A DNA stretch of 30,887 nucleotides from DASZMJ01 sp035551935. Its GTDB lineage: Bacteria > Planctomycetota > Planctomycetia > Isosphaerales > Isosphaeraceae. The DNA lies in assembly GCA_035551935.1 (NCBI GenBank), contig DASZMJ010000291.1, positions 1 to 30,887 on the forward strand. Direction: 5' to 3'. Of the stretch, positions 9,879-17,676 are shown piece after piece. Position 1 is the stretch's first letter, and the number at the start of each line of letters is the position of its first letter. The translations under genes were made by a program, and so were the position numbers. Under the pieces are notes generated by a model that saw only the letters and a list, made by a program, of their open reading frames with translations, made no database searches and was not told the origin of the DNA.

Positions 9879-10514
9879 ATGCGACCGATCCTCGCCCGCC
9901 TCGCCCTCGTCGCCGCCGCCGCCCTCTGCCTCGGCATGCAGGCCGGCGAGGACGAGGGCTTCAAGCACCTCGTCCAGGGGGACGACCCCGCGCAATTCCA
10001 GCTCGTCGGCATCGACGCCAAGACGATCTCCATCAAGGACGGCGACGAGGTCCACGTCTCGGGCAAGCCCAACGGCTACTTCGCCACAAAGAAATCCTAT
10101 AAAAATTATGTTTTGAAATTCGAATGGAAGTACGAGCGGCCCGACGGCCTGGCCGCCGACGCCAAGTTCAAGGGCAACAGCGGCCTCCTGCTCCACATCC
10201 AGGGGGAGGCGAAGGTCTGGCCGAGGTGCATCGAGTTCCAGCTCGCCAACTCCGAGGTCGGCAAGATCTACCCGATCGACGGCGCCCGGTTCTCGGGCAA
10301 GTGGGACCGCGACGCCTACACCAAGGCGATCAGGCCCGTCGGCGAGTGGAACAAGGAGCAAGTGACCAGCAAGGACGGCGCCTTGACCTGCACGCTCAAC
10401 GGCACCGTGGTCACCGGCGGCACCGGCGCCAACCCCGACCACGGCGCCATCGGCTGGCAGTCCGAGGGGGCGCCGATCGTCTTCCGGAACATCAAGATCA
10501 AGCCGCTCGACTGA
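9879..10514 (+). CDS. DUF1080 (3-keto-disaccharide hydrolase-type) secreted protein
   Basis: The start at ATG 9879 is supported by GGAG at 9866-9869 and an N-terminal signal peptide (MRPILARLALVAAAALCLG). The product is 211 residues. The mature region is a concanavalin-like beta-sandwich typical of DUF1080, with FxTKKSYKNYVLKFEWKYE, GNSGLLLHIQG, WPRCIEFQL and GAIGWQSEGAPIVFRNIKIKPL. Related proteins have been linked to 3-keto-glycoside hydrolysis; the activity here is inferred from family membership. Codons at 10086-10130 are strikingly AT-rich (11 of 45 bases are G or C). The stop codon lies inside the left end of a 200-bp palindrome. Confidence 0.87.
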   Translation: MRPILARLALVAAAALCLGMQAGEDEGFKHLVQGDDPAQFQLVGIDAKTISIKDGDEVHVSGKPNGYFATKKSYKNYVLKFEWKYERPDGLAADAKFKGNSGLLLHIQGEAKVWPRCIEFQLANSEVGKIYPIDGARFSGKWDRDAYTKAIRPVGEWNKEQVTSKDGALTCTLNGTVVTGGTGANPDHGAIGWQSEGAPIVFRNIKIKPLD

Positions 10515-10710
10515 TACGAAATCGTCGTGAAGGCTTGTCTTTCGTCGTGGCCCGTCCACGCGAACGTGGTCCGCGGTGGGTGGCACGCCCTGCAAGGGCG
10601 TGGCCTCGACGGGGACCACACCCTTGCAGGGCATGCCACCCGATCGTGGGCCGCTTTGGGGTGGACGGGCCACGACGAAGGGCGATCGCTTTCCCGCGAT
10701 TCGGTATCAG
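10511..10710. repeat. 200-bp nested palindromic element (MITE-like)
   Basis: Three sets of matching arms are nested around one centre. The ends 10511-10524 and 10695-10710 are an imperfect match that includes ctgatac/gtatcag. The middle arms 10541-10559 and 10661-10679 are a perfect 19-bp match. The inner arms 10578-10603 and 10616-10641 match at 24 of 26 positions. The whole element can fold into a long hairpin. It starts at the TGA of the DUF1080 gene, which it may terminate. No transposase is encoded. The symmetric ends suggest a non-autonomous mobile palindrome. Confidence 0.7.
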
Positions 10711-10744
10711 TGTCGGGGAGACGGGCGACGGTCGAATGCAGCCG

Positions 10745-10791
10745 ACCCTCACCCCGGCCCTTTCCCAGGGGGAAAGGGCCGGGGTGAGGGT
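10745..10791. terminator. Perfect 22-bp-arm hairpin, likely bidirectional terminator
   Basis: The left arm begins at 10745 and the right arm ends at 10791. They are perfectly complementary over 22 bp, with a tiny loop around 10767-10769. The sequence is of the CCCTCACCCCGGCCC type commonly dispersed in high-GC bacterial genomes. It lies between the convergent DUF1080 gene and the Gln-rich protein gene, so it may act as a terminator for both. No T tract is present. Confidence 0.5.
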
Positions 10792-10810
10792 CCCCAACTA
10801 CCGCGTATCT

Positions 10811-11413
10811 TCAGTCCTTATCTGCAGTTGCGGATTGGACCGGCTTCGCGGTCGAGCCCGTTGCGGGCGTGGTCGTCGTGGCGGGAGTCGTCGTACCCTT
10901 CGCGGCGGGCGTCGTCGTGCTCGTGGACTTCGCCTTTTTCTCGGCCTTCTGCTTCAGCTTCGCGGCGGCCGAGGTCGTCGTCTTGGGCGGCTTCGCCTTC
11001 TTGATCTTCTTCTTGGGGGCCTTCTGCGAGGGATCGGAGCCGAACCCGTTCGGGTTGTTCTGGGCCTGTTGCGCCTGGGCGACCATCTGGAGGTACTGGT
11101 CATACATCGGGTCGGTCGGCTGGCCCTTGGCCTTGCGGGCGGCCTGGTCCTTGAGCCACTTCTGGAACTGCTGCTGCTGTTGTTGATACGCCTTCTGCTC
11201 CTGCTGCATCTCCTTCATCATCGCTTTTTCTTCGAGGATCTGCTGATAGGCGAGGATGTTGCCCCCCGACGCCCGCCATTCCGGCGAGTTCGTGTTGATC
11301 GGACCCCACGGGGTCATGATCGTCCCCCGTGCCCGCCGAGACTGCGCCGACGCCACCCCCGGCACCATGGCCACGACCGCCAGCACCGCCAGTACCGCCC
11401 CGATTCGCCTCAT
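10811..11413 (-). CDS. Secreted Gln-rich coiled-coil protein with Lys/Thr-rich tail
   Basis: The product is 200 residues from ATG 11413, preceded by a GGGGGA ribosome-binding site. A signal peptide (MRRIGAVLAVLAVVAMVPGVASAQ) is followed by a short globular start (MTPWGPINTNSPEWRASGGN). Next is a Gln/Glu/Lys-rich helical segment (about 55-110) with runs of Q, then a low-complexity tail (about 130-200) rich in Lys and then Thr/Pro/Ala (KKKIKKAKPPK, TTTPA). No family is recognised. The tail looks like a disordered, cationic, possibly surface-associated segment. The in-frame start at 11491 would bury the signal peptide. Confidence 0.75.
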   Translation of the reverse strand: MRRIGAVLAVLAVVAMVPGVASAQSRRARGTIMTPWGPINTNSPEWRASGGNILAYQQILEEKAMMKEMQQEQKAYQQQQQQFQKWLKDQAARKAKGQPTDPMYDQYLQMVAQAQQAQNNPNGFGSDPSQKAPKKKIKKAKPPKTTTSAAAKLKQKAEKKAKSTSTTTPAAKGTTTPATTTTPATGSTAKPVQSATADKD

Positions 11414-11583
11414 CGATCCCCCCTTCGGCCGCTCGTCGCGGCCGTCTCGGACGTTTCCAGCAGTCCATGCGTGGATCGTGGTACGACTCACTCTATCCTT
11501 AGCATATTAACCCCGGGATTTCCAGATTGTATCGCGAACCGGCAACGTGGGCGGCAAATGGTCGATCCCGTCCAAGCCCTCAC

Positions 11584-13077
11584 TCATCGGCCTTTGACGT
11601 CCCAAACGACTCTCAACGACGGCAGGGCCCCCATGAGCCGTGCGACTCCGTCCGCCGTGACCCGGGAGTCGCTGAGATCGACCTCACGAAGGGCGGGCAT
11701 CCCCTGCTTGAGGTGCTCCAGCCCGGCGTCATCGATTACCGTGTACGCAAGTCGGATCTCGCGAAGTTTGGCCATCCCCTCCAAGTGCAGCAGCCCGGCG
11801 TCCGTCGTCTTCGTGGATATGAGATCGACTTTTTGAAGATGTGATATTCTCTTCAAATGTTCCAGCCCGGCGTCCCCCACGGCCGTGTAAGAGAGACTGA
11901 TATCCCGAAGATTCGACATGCCCTTCAAGTGGCTCAGGCCTGCGTCGCCGATCCTCGTCGCGGACAGGTCGAGCTCGCGGAGGCTGGTCAGGCCCTTGAG
12001 GTGTTCCAACCCCGAGTCACTCACGCTCGTGTTCCATAGGTCGAGGACTTCGAGTTTCGTCAACCTCCCCAGGCTCGCCACGCTGTCGTCACCGACGCGG
12101 GTCCCTCCCAGATTCAGGACGCGGAGCTCGGTCATTCGGAGGAGGTAAGTCAGGCCCTCGTTTCCGACGTCGTTCCCGATGATGGAGAGTTCTCGAAGCC
12201 CCGTCAATCTCTCGAGATGCCTCAGCCCGCCATCAGTGATTTCATGCCCCCTCAATTCGAGCTTTCGGAGACTGCGGATCGCACCTAGTGGCTTCATCCC
12301 CGCGTCGTCGAAGCAATCATATTCGAGGGACAATTCCTCGAGGGCCGGCAATCTCGTGAGGTGTTCCAGATCGGACGCATCGAACGGGACGAAAGACGTC
12401 ATCTCCAACCGCCGCAAGTTCGTGAGCGATTCCAGGCCCTGGAGCTCGGGATCGGTGATGGCCAAGTGCATCAGCCCGAGAGACTCGAGTTTCCTAAGAT
12501 GCCTGATGAATCCGAGTTTATTATCCGTGATGGAAACAGGCAAATAAAGATTTTTTAAATTCACCATCTTACCAAGTTGATTCATGAAGGCATCAGAACG
12601 GTCTGTTTCATCGGTGATCGCGAACACGAGCGACTTGAGGTTCTTCATCCTCCCCAGCCGAGCCATGACGGCCTCGGACGGCTCTTCTTGGAAGATCAGC
12701 TCTTCGAGCGCGTCCAGATCCTCGATGTGGCCCATAACGGAATCGATCGTGACTCCTTCGGATAAGGTCAGGCTGAGGCGCGTCACCGTGCGGAACGAGT
12801 CCTCGCCGAAGCTCTTCCTCAACCACGCAGGTGCCGTGGGCTTGCCGTCCGCGATCTCCCCGCCGTTCATGAACTCATAGTCGAATTGAACGACCGCACC
12901 CGCCTCCCTGAGCGCCGCCACGGCCCGGGCCTGACGGCGGGCCCGGCTAGTCATCCAGCCGAGCACGAGAGCGGCGACCAGGACGAGCAGCATCGCCCCT
13001 CGCAGGCTCAGCGCCGGGCGGGGCAGACGGAGGCGACGACGGGGCCGGATGGTCGGATCGTGGGGCTGGTCGGACAT
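11584..13077 (-). CDS. Membrane-anchored leucine-rich-repeat protein
   Basis: The product is 497 residues. An Arg-rich N terminus is followed by one transmembrane segment (about 27-42, AMLLVLVAALVLGW) and a basic juxtamembrane stretch (SRARRQARAVAALREAG). This is a planctomycete arrangement in which the rest faces the periplasm. From about residue 95 to 490 there are roughly a dozen bacterial LRRs of the 'L..LdLs.T.i.dagL.hL..l..L' type. They are well formed at 300-490, for example LEVLDLWNTSVSDSGLEHLK and LRELDLSATRIGDAGLSHL. Likely a protein- or ligand-binding receptor; the ligand is unknown. Its base composition is less GC-rich than its neighbours. Stop and start are clear. Confidence 0.85.
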   Translation of the reverse strand: MSDQPHDPTIRPRRRLRLPRPALSLRGAMLLVLVAALVLGWMTSRARRQARAVAALREAGAVVQFDYEFMNGGEIADGKPTAPAWLRKSFGEDSFRTVTRLSLTLSEGVTIDSVMGHIEDLDALEELIFQEEPSEAVMARLGRMKNLKSLVFAITDETDRSDAFMNQLGKMVNLKNLYLPVSITDNKLGFIRHLRKLESLGLMHLAITDPELQGLESLTNLRRLEMTSFVPFDASDLEHLTRLPALEELSLEYDCFDDAGMKPLGAIRSLRKLELRGHEITDGGLRHLERLTGLRELSIIGNDVGNEGLTYLLRMTELRVLNLGGTRVGDDSVASLGRLTKLEVLDLWNTSVSDSGLEHLKGLTSLRELDLSATRIGDAGLSHLKGMSNLRDISLSYTAVGDAGLEHLKRISHLQKVDLISTKTTDAGLLHLEGMAKLREIRLAYTVIDDAGLEHLKQGMPALREVDLSDSRVTADGVARLMGALPSLRVVWDVKGR

Positions 13078-13113
13078 CGGGAACCCTCCGTGGAAGGGCC
13101 GATCCGAAGGGGC

Positions 13114-13896
13114 TCAGATCGGCGGGGTGCCGGCGGCGAGCTCGTCTTCCCACTGGTCGAGCAGGGGCCAGTCGACGGCGCAGGTGCCGAAGTCGGCCAT
13201 GTGGGTGTAGCCTTCGAGGCGGGCGATGGTGGCGTCGAGCAGGGCGTCGTCCTTGCGGAAGATCGGGCCGTGCGAGGGGAGGAGATACTTCGCATCACAG
13301 GCGCGAATACGCCTGAGACTACTGATAAAATCGGGCAGGTTCGAGCCGTGGTGGGCGTCGATGACGCCGACGCAGCCGTCGCGGAAGATGTTGTCGCCGC
13401 TGAAGAGGAGGTCGCCCATGCGAAACGCGAGCTGGCCGGCCGTGTGGCCGGGGGTGCTCCAGACTTCCAGCCGCTTGTCGCCAACTTGGAGGACGTCCCC
13501 CTCGTCGATCGTCTGGTCCACCTTGCAGCGCGGCATCGGGATGCGGATGTTCTGGGCGTCGATCCGGGCATACGTCAGGATCTCGTCCCCCTCCTCCAGG
13601 GGCGCCACGCTCTTCGGGTGCGCCAGCACCTTGCACTTGAGCACCTCGCGCGCCCGGGCCAACCCCTGCGCGTGGTCGGCGTCGGCGTGGGTCGCCACGA
13701 TGCACTTACAGGCCGACAGGCTGAACCCCATCCGCCGGATCAGCTCCAGCACGTCCGGCAGCTCGTCGAGGAACCCCACGTCGATCAGCGCGAACTCCGA
13801 GCCGCCGTCGATCAAATAGATGTTCACTCCCAGGCGCCTTCGCGCCTGGACGTTCATCTCGATGACGCCGGGGAAGAGATAGTTGCGGGCGACCAT
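13114..13896 (-). CDS. MBL-fold metallo-hydrolase
   Basis: The product is 260 residues from ATG 13896 (MVARNYLFPGV). An in-frame start at 13983 would overlap the promoter, so the shorter form is preferred. Metallo-beta-lactamase fold motifs are THADADH (residues 69-75), PGHTAGQ with H151, SGDNIF with D168, and LLPSHGP with H209. The canonical H-x-H-x-D-H reads H-x-D-x-D-H, with Asp72 in place of the second His; the other metal ligands are kept. The substrate is unknown; glyoxalase II-like or other thioester/phosphoester hydrolases are possible. Codons at about 13290-13340 are unusually AT-ending. Confidence 0.87.
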   Translation of the reverse strand: MVARNYLFPGVIEMNVQARRRLGVNIYLIDGGSEFALIDVGFLDELPDVLELIRRMGFSLSACKCIVATHADADHAQGLARAREVLKCKVLAHPKSVAPLEEGDEILTYARIDAQNIRIPMPRCKVDQTIDEGDVLQVGDKRLEVWSTPGHTAGQLAFRMGDLLFSGDNIFRDGCVGVIDAHHGSNLPDFISSLRRIRACDAKYLLPSHGPIFRKDDALLDATIARLEGYTHMADFGTCAVDWPLLDQWEDELAAGTPPI

Positions 13897-13954
13897 GGGA
13901 GGATCGGTCTCCGAGGGGCCGCGGCCGAGCGGGCGGCCTCGTGGATCGGCCTGG

Positions 13955-13983
13955 ATTGTACGGGCGCGCAGGCCGGGAGACAA
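13955..13983 (-). promoter_or_regulatory. Sigma-70-type promoter for the MBL gene
   Basis: On the minus strand, TTGTCT (13978-13983) is followed by a 17-bp spacer and TACAAT (13955-13960). It lies about 60 bp upstream of the MBL start codon at 13896. This is one of the best promoter matches in the window. Confidence 0.6.
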
Positions 13984-14080
13984 CCGGGATTCCTGAGAGG
14001 GACGGACTGAGGCTTCCCGCGAGGACGGGGGACGGGCACCTCGAAGACTCGGAGCCAGCCCCCCCTTCTCGCCGGGGCCC

Positions 14081-14731
14081 TCACGGCTCGGACCAACCCT
14101 CCTCGCCGATGAGCTTGACGAACCGGCAGGGGAACAGGGCGCGGTCGTCGGCGAGGCCGTGGGACTTGCGGATGACGTGGAGCTGCTGCTGGTCGTGGTG
14201 GCCGAGCGGGGCGACGATCAGGCCGCCGTCGGCGAGCTGGTCGAAGAGCGGGCGGGGCAAGGTCGGGGCGCCGGCGGTGACGAGGACGCGGTCGAACGGG
14301 GCCGCTTCGGGCCACCCGAGGGTGCCGTCGCCGATCCGGAACCGGATGTTCGTCAGCCCGAGGCCGTCGAGCAGCCCGCGGGCACGCAGGGAGAGGGTGG
14401 CTAACCGTTCGATTGTGAAGACGTCTTTCGAGAGCAAGCTCAACACCGCCGTCTGGTAGCCGCTGCCGGTGCCGATCTCGAGGACCCGCTCGCGGCCGGT
14501 CAGCATGAGCTCTCTGGTCATGACGGCGACCATGAAGGGCTGGCTGATCGTCTGGTCGAGGCCGATGGGGACGGCGCGGTCGTCGTGGGCGTGCGAGCGC
14601 TCGGAGGGGGGGACGAACCGCTCGCGGGGGATGCGGCGGAGGGCGTCGAGGACGCGGGGGTCGTCGATCCCCCGGGCTCGGACCTGCCGGGCGATCGGCT
14701 CGCCGGGGGCGCGGTCAGGTGGTCCGGGCAT
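14081..14731 (-). CDS. pcm: Protein-L-isoaspartate O-methyltransferase
   Basis: The product is 216 residues. It repairs isoaspartyl residues in damaged proteins using S-adenosylmethionine. Family motifs include RERFVPPSER, DRAVPIGLDQTISQPFMVAVMT, the SAM-binding motif VLEIGTGSGYQTAVL (about 83-97), DVFTIERL, RIGDGTLGWPE and PFDRVLVTAGAP. ATG 14731 is 17 bp inside the 3' end of recJ (stop at 14715), in another frame. This suggests translational coupling. An upstream in-frame extension would run entirely antisense-like through recJ and is rejected. Length is normal for the family. Confidence 0.9.
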   Translation of the reverse strand: MPGPPDRAPGEPIARQVRARGIDDPRVLDALRRIPRERFVPPSERSHAHDDRAVPIGLDQTISQPFMVAVMTRELMLTGRERVLEIGTGSGYQTAVLSLLSKDVFTIERLATLSLRARGLLDGLGLTNIRFRIGDGTLGWPEAAPFDRVLVTAGAPTLPRPLFDQLADGGLIVAPLGHHDQQQLHVIRKSHGLADDRALFPCRFVKLIGEEGWSEP

Positions 14732-16484
14732 GGGCGGCGTCCTCGGCCTCGGTGCGGAGGTCCTTGATCTGGAGCTGCACCTCGCGGCGGTTGTTCCACT
14801 CGTTGATCTGAGGTTCGAACACGATCGCACAACTCGTGCCGGCCTCCAGCGCCTTGAGCCGGTCGACCTGGCTCCACGCGATCGCCTTGAGAGCCTGGCC
14901 GCCCCGCTGCGAGAACTTGAGCTGCACGCCGCTCCGCTTCTCGCCGACCACCCTCGGCGTGCCGACGATCTTGACCCCCTCGGCCAGGAACAAGGGCCGC
15001 GGGTTGCCGATCCCGTACGGCTCAAGGCCCTCGATCTGTTCGACGAGGGACGTCGTGAACGTGCCGAGCGGGACCTCAGCATCGATGTGAAGGACCTTCT
15101 GCAATTGTTCCTTCGTCAAGCTCGACCGACAATGCCCGTCGAACTGCTCCGAGAACGTCGGCAGCGCCGTCGCGGGCAGCTTCAGGCCGGCCGCCGCGGC
15201 GTGGCCGCCGAAGCTGGTCAGGAGCGTCGAGCAGGCGCTGAGGGCCTCGTAGAGGTTGAAGCCGGGGACAGACCGGGCCGAGCCCTGGGCCTGGCCGTTG
15301 TCGAGGCTCAGGACGACCGTCGGCCGGTGGTAGAGGTCGACGAGGCGGCTGGCGACGATGCCGATGACGCCCGCGTGCCAGCCGGGCCGGCCGAGCACGA
15401 TCGCGCCGCGGTCGCCGAGGCCGCCTTGCTCGATGATGGCCTGATTCGCCTCCTCGACGATCCCGCGCTCCAGGTCCTGGCGGCGGCGGTTGCAGTCGTC
15501 CAGGTCGCGGGCGATCTGGAGCGCGAGGGTGTCGTCGTCGGTCGTCAGCATCTCGACGGCCCGCATCGCCCGTTCGAGCCGGCCGGCGGCGTTGATCCGC
15601 GGGGCCAGGCCGAAGCCGACGGTGCCGGTCGACAGGGACCGCTTCCCGAGGCAGCCGGTCACCTCCATCAACGCCCGCAAGCCGGCCGACGGCGCCTGGT
15701 GGATGCCGGCTAGGCCGTGGCGGACGAAGATCCGGTTCTCGCCCACCAGCGGGACGATGTCGGCGATCGTCGCCAGCGCGACCAATCCCAACGATCGGAC
15801 GAGGAAGTCGCGGAGGTGCGGCGAGGCTTTCTTCCCGTCGCCGAACGCCTTGCAGACCTGCCACGCGACCTTGAACGCGACCCCCGCACCGCAGAGGTCG
15901 CCGAACGGGTAGGAGCTCCCCGGCAACCTCGGGTGGACGACCACGTCGGCCCGGGGCAGTTCGGGGCCGAGGGTGTGGTGGTCGGTGACGATCAGCTCCA
16001 GCCCCAGCTCGCGCGCCAGGGTCGCCTCGCGCACCGCCGAGATGCCGCAGTCGACCGTGACGACCAGCGACGCCTCCTCATCCATCGCCAGTTTTTTCAG
16101 GGCATCACCATTAACGCCATAACCTTCATCGATGCGATGCGGGATGTAGTACGAGACGGCCTGGCCGGCGCCGGCCAGGCGGAGGCAGGCCCAGAGGATG
16201 CTCGTGCCGCAGACGCCGTCGACGTCGTAATCCCCGTAGATGACGACTTTCCGCCCCTCGCGGACGGCCCTCACGATCCGCTCGGCCGCCTCGGCGGCGC
16301 CGGGCAAGGTCTCCGGGTCGTGCAGGCTCCGCTGCCTCGCCTCGACGAACTCCCGCGCCGTCGCCGGGTCGGACACCCCCCGGTTGACCAAGAGCTGCGC
16401 CACCACCGGGTGCAAGCCCGCCCCCCTCGCCAGGGCCTCGATCGCCGCTCGGTCGTGGGGTCGCAGCCGCCAGCGTGGGGTCAT
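14715..16484 (-). CDS. recJ: Single-stranded-DNA-specific exonuclease RecJ
   Basis: The product is 589 residues, close to the usual RecJ length. RecJ is a 5'-3' ssDNA exonuclease of the DHH superfamily used in recombination and base-excision/mismatch repair. Visible motifs are YGDYDVDG (83-90), TVDCGIS (about 143), the VTDHH signature (DHH at 168-170), and HP..PGSSYPFGDLCGAGVAFK. The DHHA1 part has GRPGWHAGVIGIVASRLVDLYHRPTVVLS, then GSARSVPGFNLYEAL and FGGHAAAAGLKL. The C terminus fits the OB-like domain. Codons over the conserved HRIDEGYGVNGDALKKL motif (forward 16076-16144) are strikingly AT-ending. It is coupled to pcm downstream by a 17-bp overlap. Confidence 0.95.
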   Translation of the reverse strand: MTPRWRLRPHDRAAIEALARGAGLHPVVAQLLVNRGVSDPATAREFVEARQRSLHDPETLPGAAEAAERIVRAVREGRKVVIYGDYDVDGVCGTSILWACLRLAGAGQAVSYYIPHRIDEGYGVNGDALKKLAMDEEASLVVTVDCGISAVREATLARELGLELIVTDHHTLGPELPRADVVVHPRLPGSSYPFGDLCGAGVAFKVAWQVCKAFGDGKKASPHLRDFLVRSLGLVALATIADIVPLVGENRIFVRHGLAGIHQAPSAGLRALMEVTGCLGKRSLSTGTVGFGLAPRINAAGRLERAMRAVEMLTTDDDTLALQIARDLDDCNRRRQDLERGIVEEANQAIIEQGGLGDRGAIVLGRPGWHAGVIGIVASRLVDLYHRPTVVLSLDNGQAQGSARSVPGFNLYEALSACSTLLTSFGGHAAAAGLKLPATALPTFSEQFDGHCRSSLTKEQLQKVLHIDAEVPLGTFTTSLVEQIEGLEPYGIGNPRPLFLAEGVKIVGTPRVVGEKRSGVQLKFSQRGGQALKAIAWSQVDRLKALEAGTSCAIVFEPQINEWNNRREVQLQIKDLRTEAEDAAHARTT

Positions 16485-16506
16485 CTTCGACTCCCTCGGG
16501 GAGAGC

Positions 16507-16596
16507 GAGTTGAAAGCCAGAGAGTGCTGGGTGGAAAGTCATTCACTCGAACATACTTTCTGCACTTTCCACTCGGCACTTTCCGGCTTTCAACTC
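16507..16596. repeat. 90-bp imperfect inverted repeat
   Basis: The two arms (16507-16539 and 16564-16596) match over about 33 bp with about five mismatches, around a 24-bp centre. It fills the gap between corA (stop at 16605) and recJ (start at 16484), both on the minus strand. It could terminate corA transcription, lie in the recJ leader, or be a dispersed palindromic element. The AT-richer composition and ACTTTC repeats in it differ from the flanking genes. Confidence 0.6.
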
Positions 16597-16604
16597 TACC
16601 GCAT

Positions 16605-17648
16605 TCAGAACCACCCCCGCTTCCGCGCCATCGTCCAGAGGGCCCACGGCGTGGCGAGCATGAGGACGCAGGTGACCCAGAAGAGGGCGACGCGGGGCAG
16701 GGGGGCGGACAGGACGATGTTGTCGCCGAAGAAATTCATGCCGAAGAAGCCGGCCAGGAACGTCATCGGCAGGAAGAGGACGGTGACAAACGTCAACGTC
16801 TTCATGATATCATTGGTACGATTCGAGAGCGCCGACAGGTAGGTGTCGAGGGCGCCGGAGATGAGGTCGCGGAGGCCCTCGGTGATGTCGTGGAGGCGGA
16901 CGAGGTGGTCGTAGACGTCGCGGAAGTAGACGCGGTCGGGGGCGTCGATCTGGGCGTACTGGTCGCGGGCGAGGCGGTTGAGGACCTCGCGCTGGGGGGA
17001 GAGGACGCGGTGCATCCGCAGGGCGGCGCGCTTGATCCGGAAGATCTCGTGGAGCGTGTGGGGGGTCGGGCGGTGGAAGACCTCGTCCTGGGCGTCGTCG
17101 ATGGCGTCGTCGAGGCGTTCGATGACGCCCATGTAGTCGTCGACGCCGAGGTCGAGCGCGTTGTAGAGCAGGTGGTCGGGGCCGCGTCGGAGGCGGTTGC
17201 CGTCGTCGCGGGCGATCGCCTGGCGGAGTCGGTCGAGCAGGACGAGGGGCTCGGTGTGATACGAGACGAGGAAGTTGATCCCGAGGAAAAAGTCGAGCTC
17301 GTGGAGCCGGAGGTCGCCGGTGTCGCGGTCGTAGTCGATGGCGTGGAAGACGGTGTAGAGGTAGCGGTCCCAGTCGTCGACCTTGGGGACGTGCGACTCG
17401 TGCAACGCGTCGTCGATGGCCAGCGGGTGGAAGGCGAAGACGTCGCGGAAGAGGGCCTCGGTCGCCGAGTGGTCGGGGCCGGGGTCGAGCACGTCGACCC
17501 AGGTCGTCCCCCCGGCGTCGCGGAGGGCCTCGGCGATCCGGTCGACGGGCCAGTCGTGGTCGATGGCGCCGGCACTGGAGCGATGGACCACGCGCACGGT
17601 CGCGCCCGGGGTCGTTCGCTTCGGGGGCTCGGCGGTCGCGGTGGCCAT
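16605..17648 (-). CDS. corA: CorA-type magnesium/divalent cation transporter
   Basis: The product is 347 residues. CorA forms a pentameric channel for Mg2+ (some members carry Co2+ or other divalents) in the inner membrane. The soluble N-terminal domain covers about 1-280 (RFHPLAIDDAL-like FHPLAIDDALHESHVPKVDDW is conserved). Two C-terminal transmembrane helices surround the signature GMN motif at residues 303-305 (AGFFGMNFFGDN). The ending ARKRGWF is typical. Conserved LSNRTNDIMKTLT precedes TM1, and its codons (about 16795-16830) are AT-ending compared with the rest of the gene. A 28-bp gap separates it from the upstream lipoprotein gene. Confidence 0.92.
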   Translation of the reverse strand: MATATAEPPKRTTPGATVRVVHRSSAGAIDHDWPVDRIAEALRDAGGTTWVDVLDPGPDHSATEALFRDVFAFHPLAIDDALHESHVPKVDDWDRYLYTVFHAIDYDRDTGDLRLHELDFFLGINFLVSYHTEPLVLLDRLRQAIARDDGNRLRRGPDHLLYNALDLGVDDYMGVIERLDDAIDDAQDEVFHRPTPHTLHEIFRIKRAALRMHRVLSPQREVLNRLARDQYAQIDAPDRVYFRDVYDHLVRLHDITEGLRDLISGALDTYLSALSNRTNDIMKTLTFVTVLFLPMTFLAGFFGMNFFGDNIVLSAPLPRVALFWVTCVLMLATPWALWTMARKRGWF

Positions 17649-17676
17649 CGCTCGGCTCCGGCGGCGGGAGTGGTCG

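Noticed and set aside
10581..10594. Sigma-54-like promoter (TGGCAC followed by TGCA)
   Set aside because: The GG and GC elements are 8 bp apart instead of 10, and the match lies inside an inverted-repeat arm that also occurs as the mirror copy.
11482..11497. Resemblance to the T7 phage promoter (TACGACTCACT)
   Set aside because: An 11-nt match followed by an inserted base; no phage polymerase or phage genes are nearby, so chance is the best explanation.
14732..15082. Longer start for the isoaspartyl methyltransferase
   Set aside because: The extra residues are Ser/Arg-rich out-of-frame readings of recJ; the family N terminus begins near 14731.
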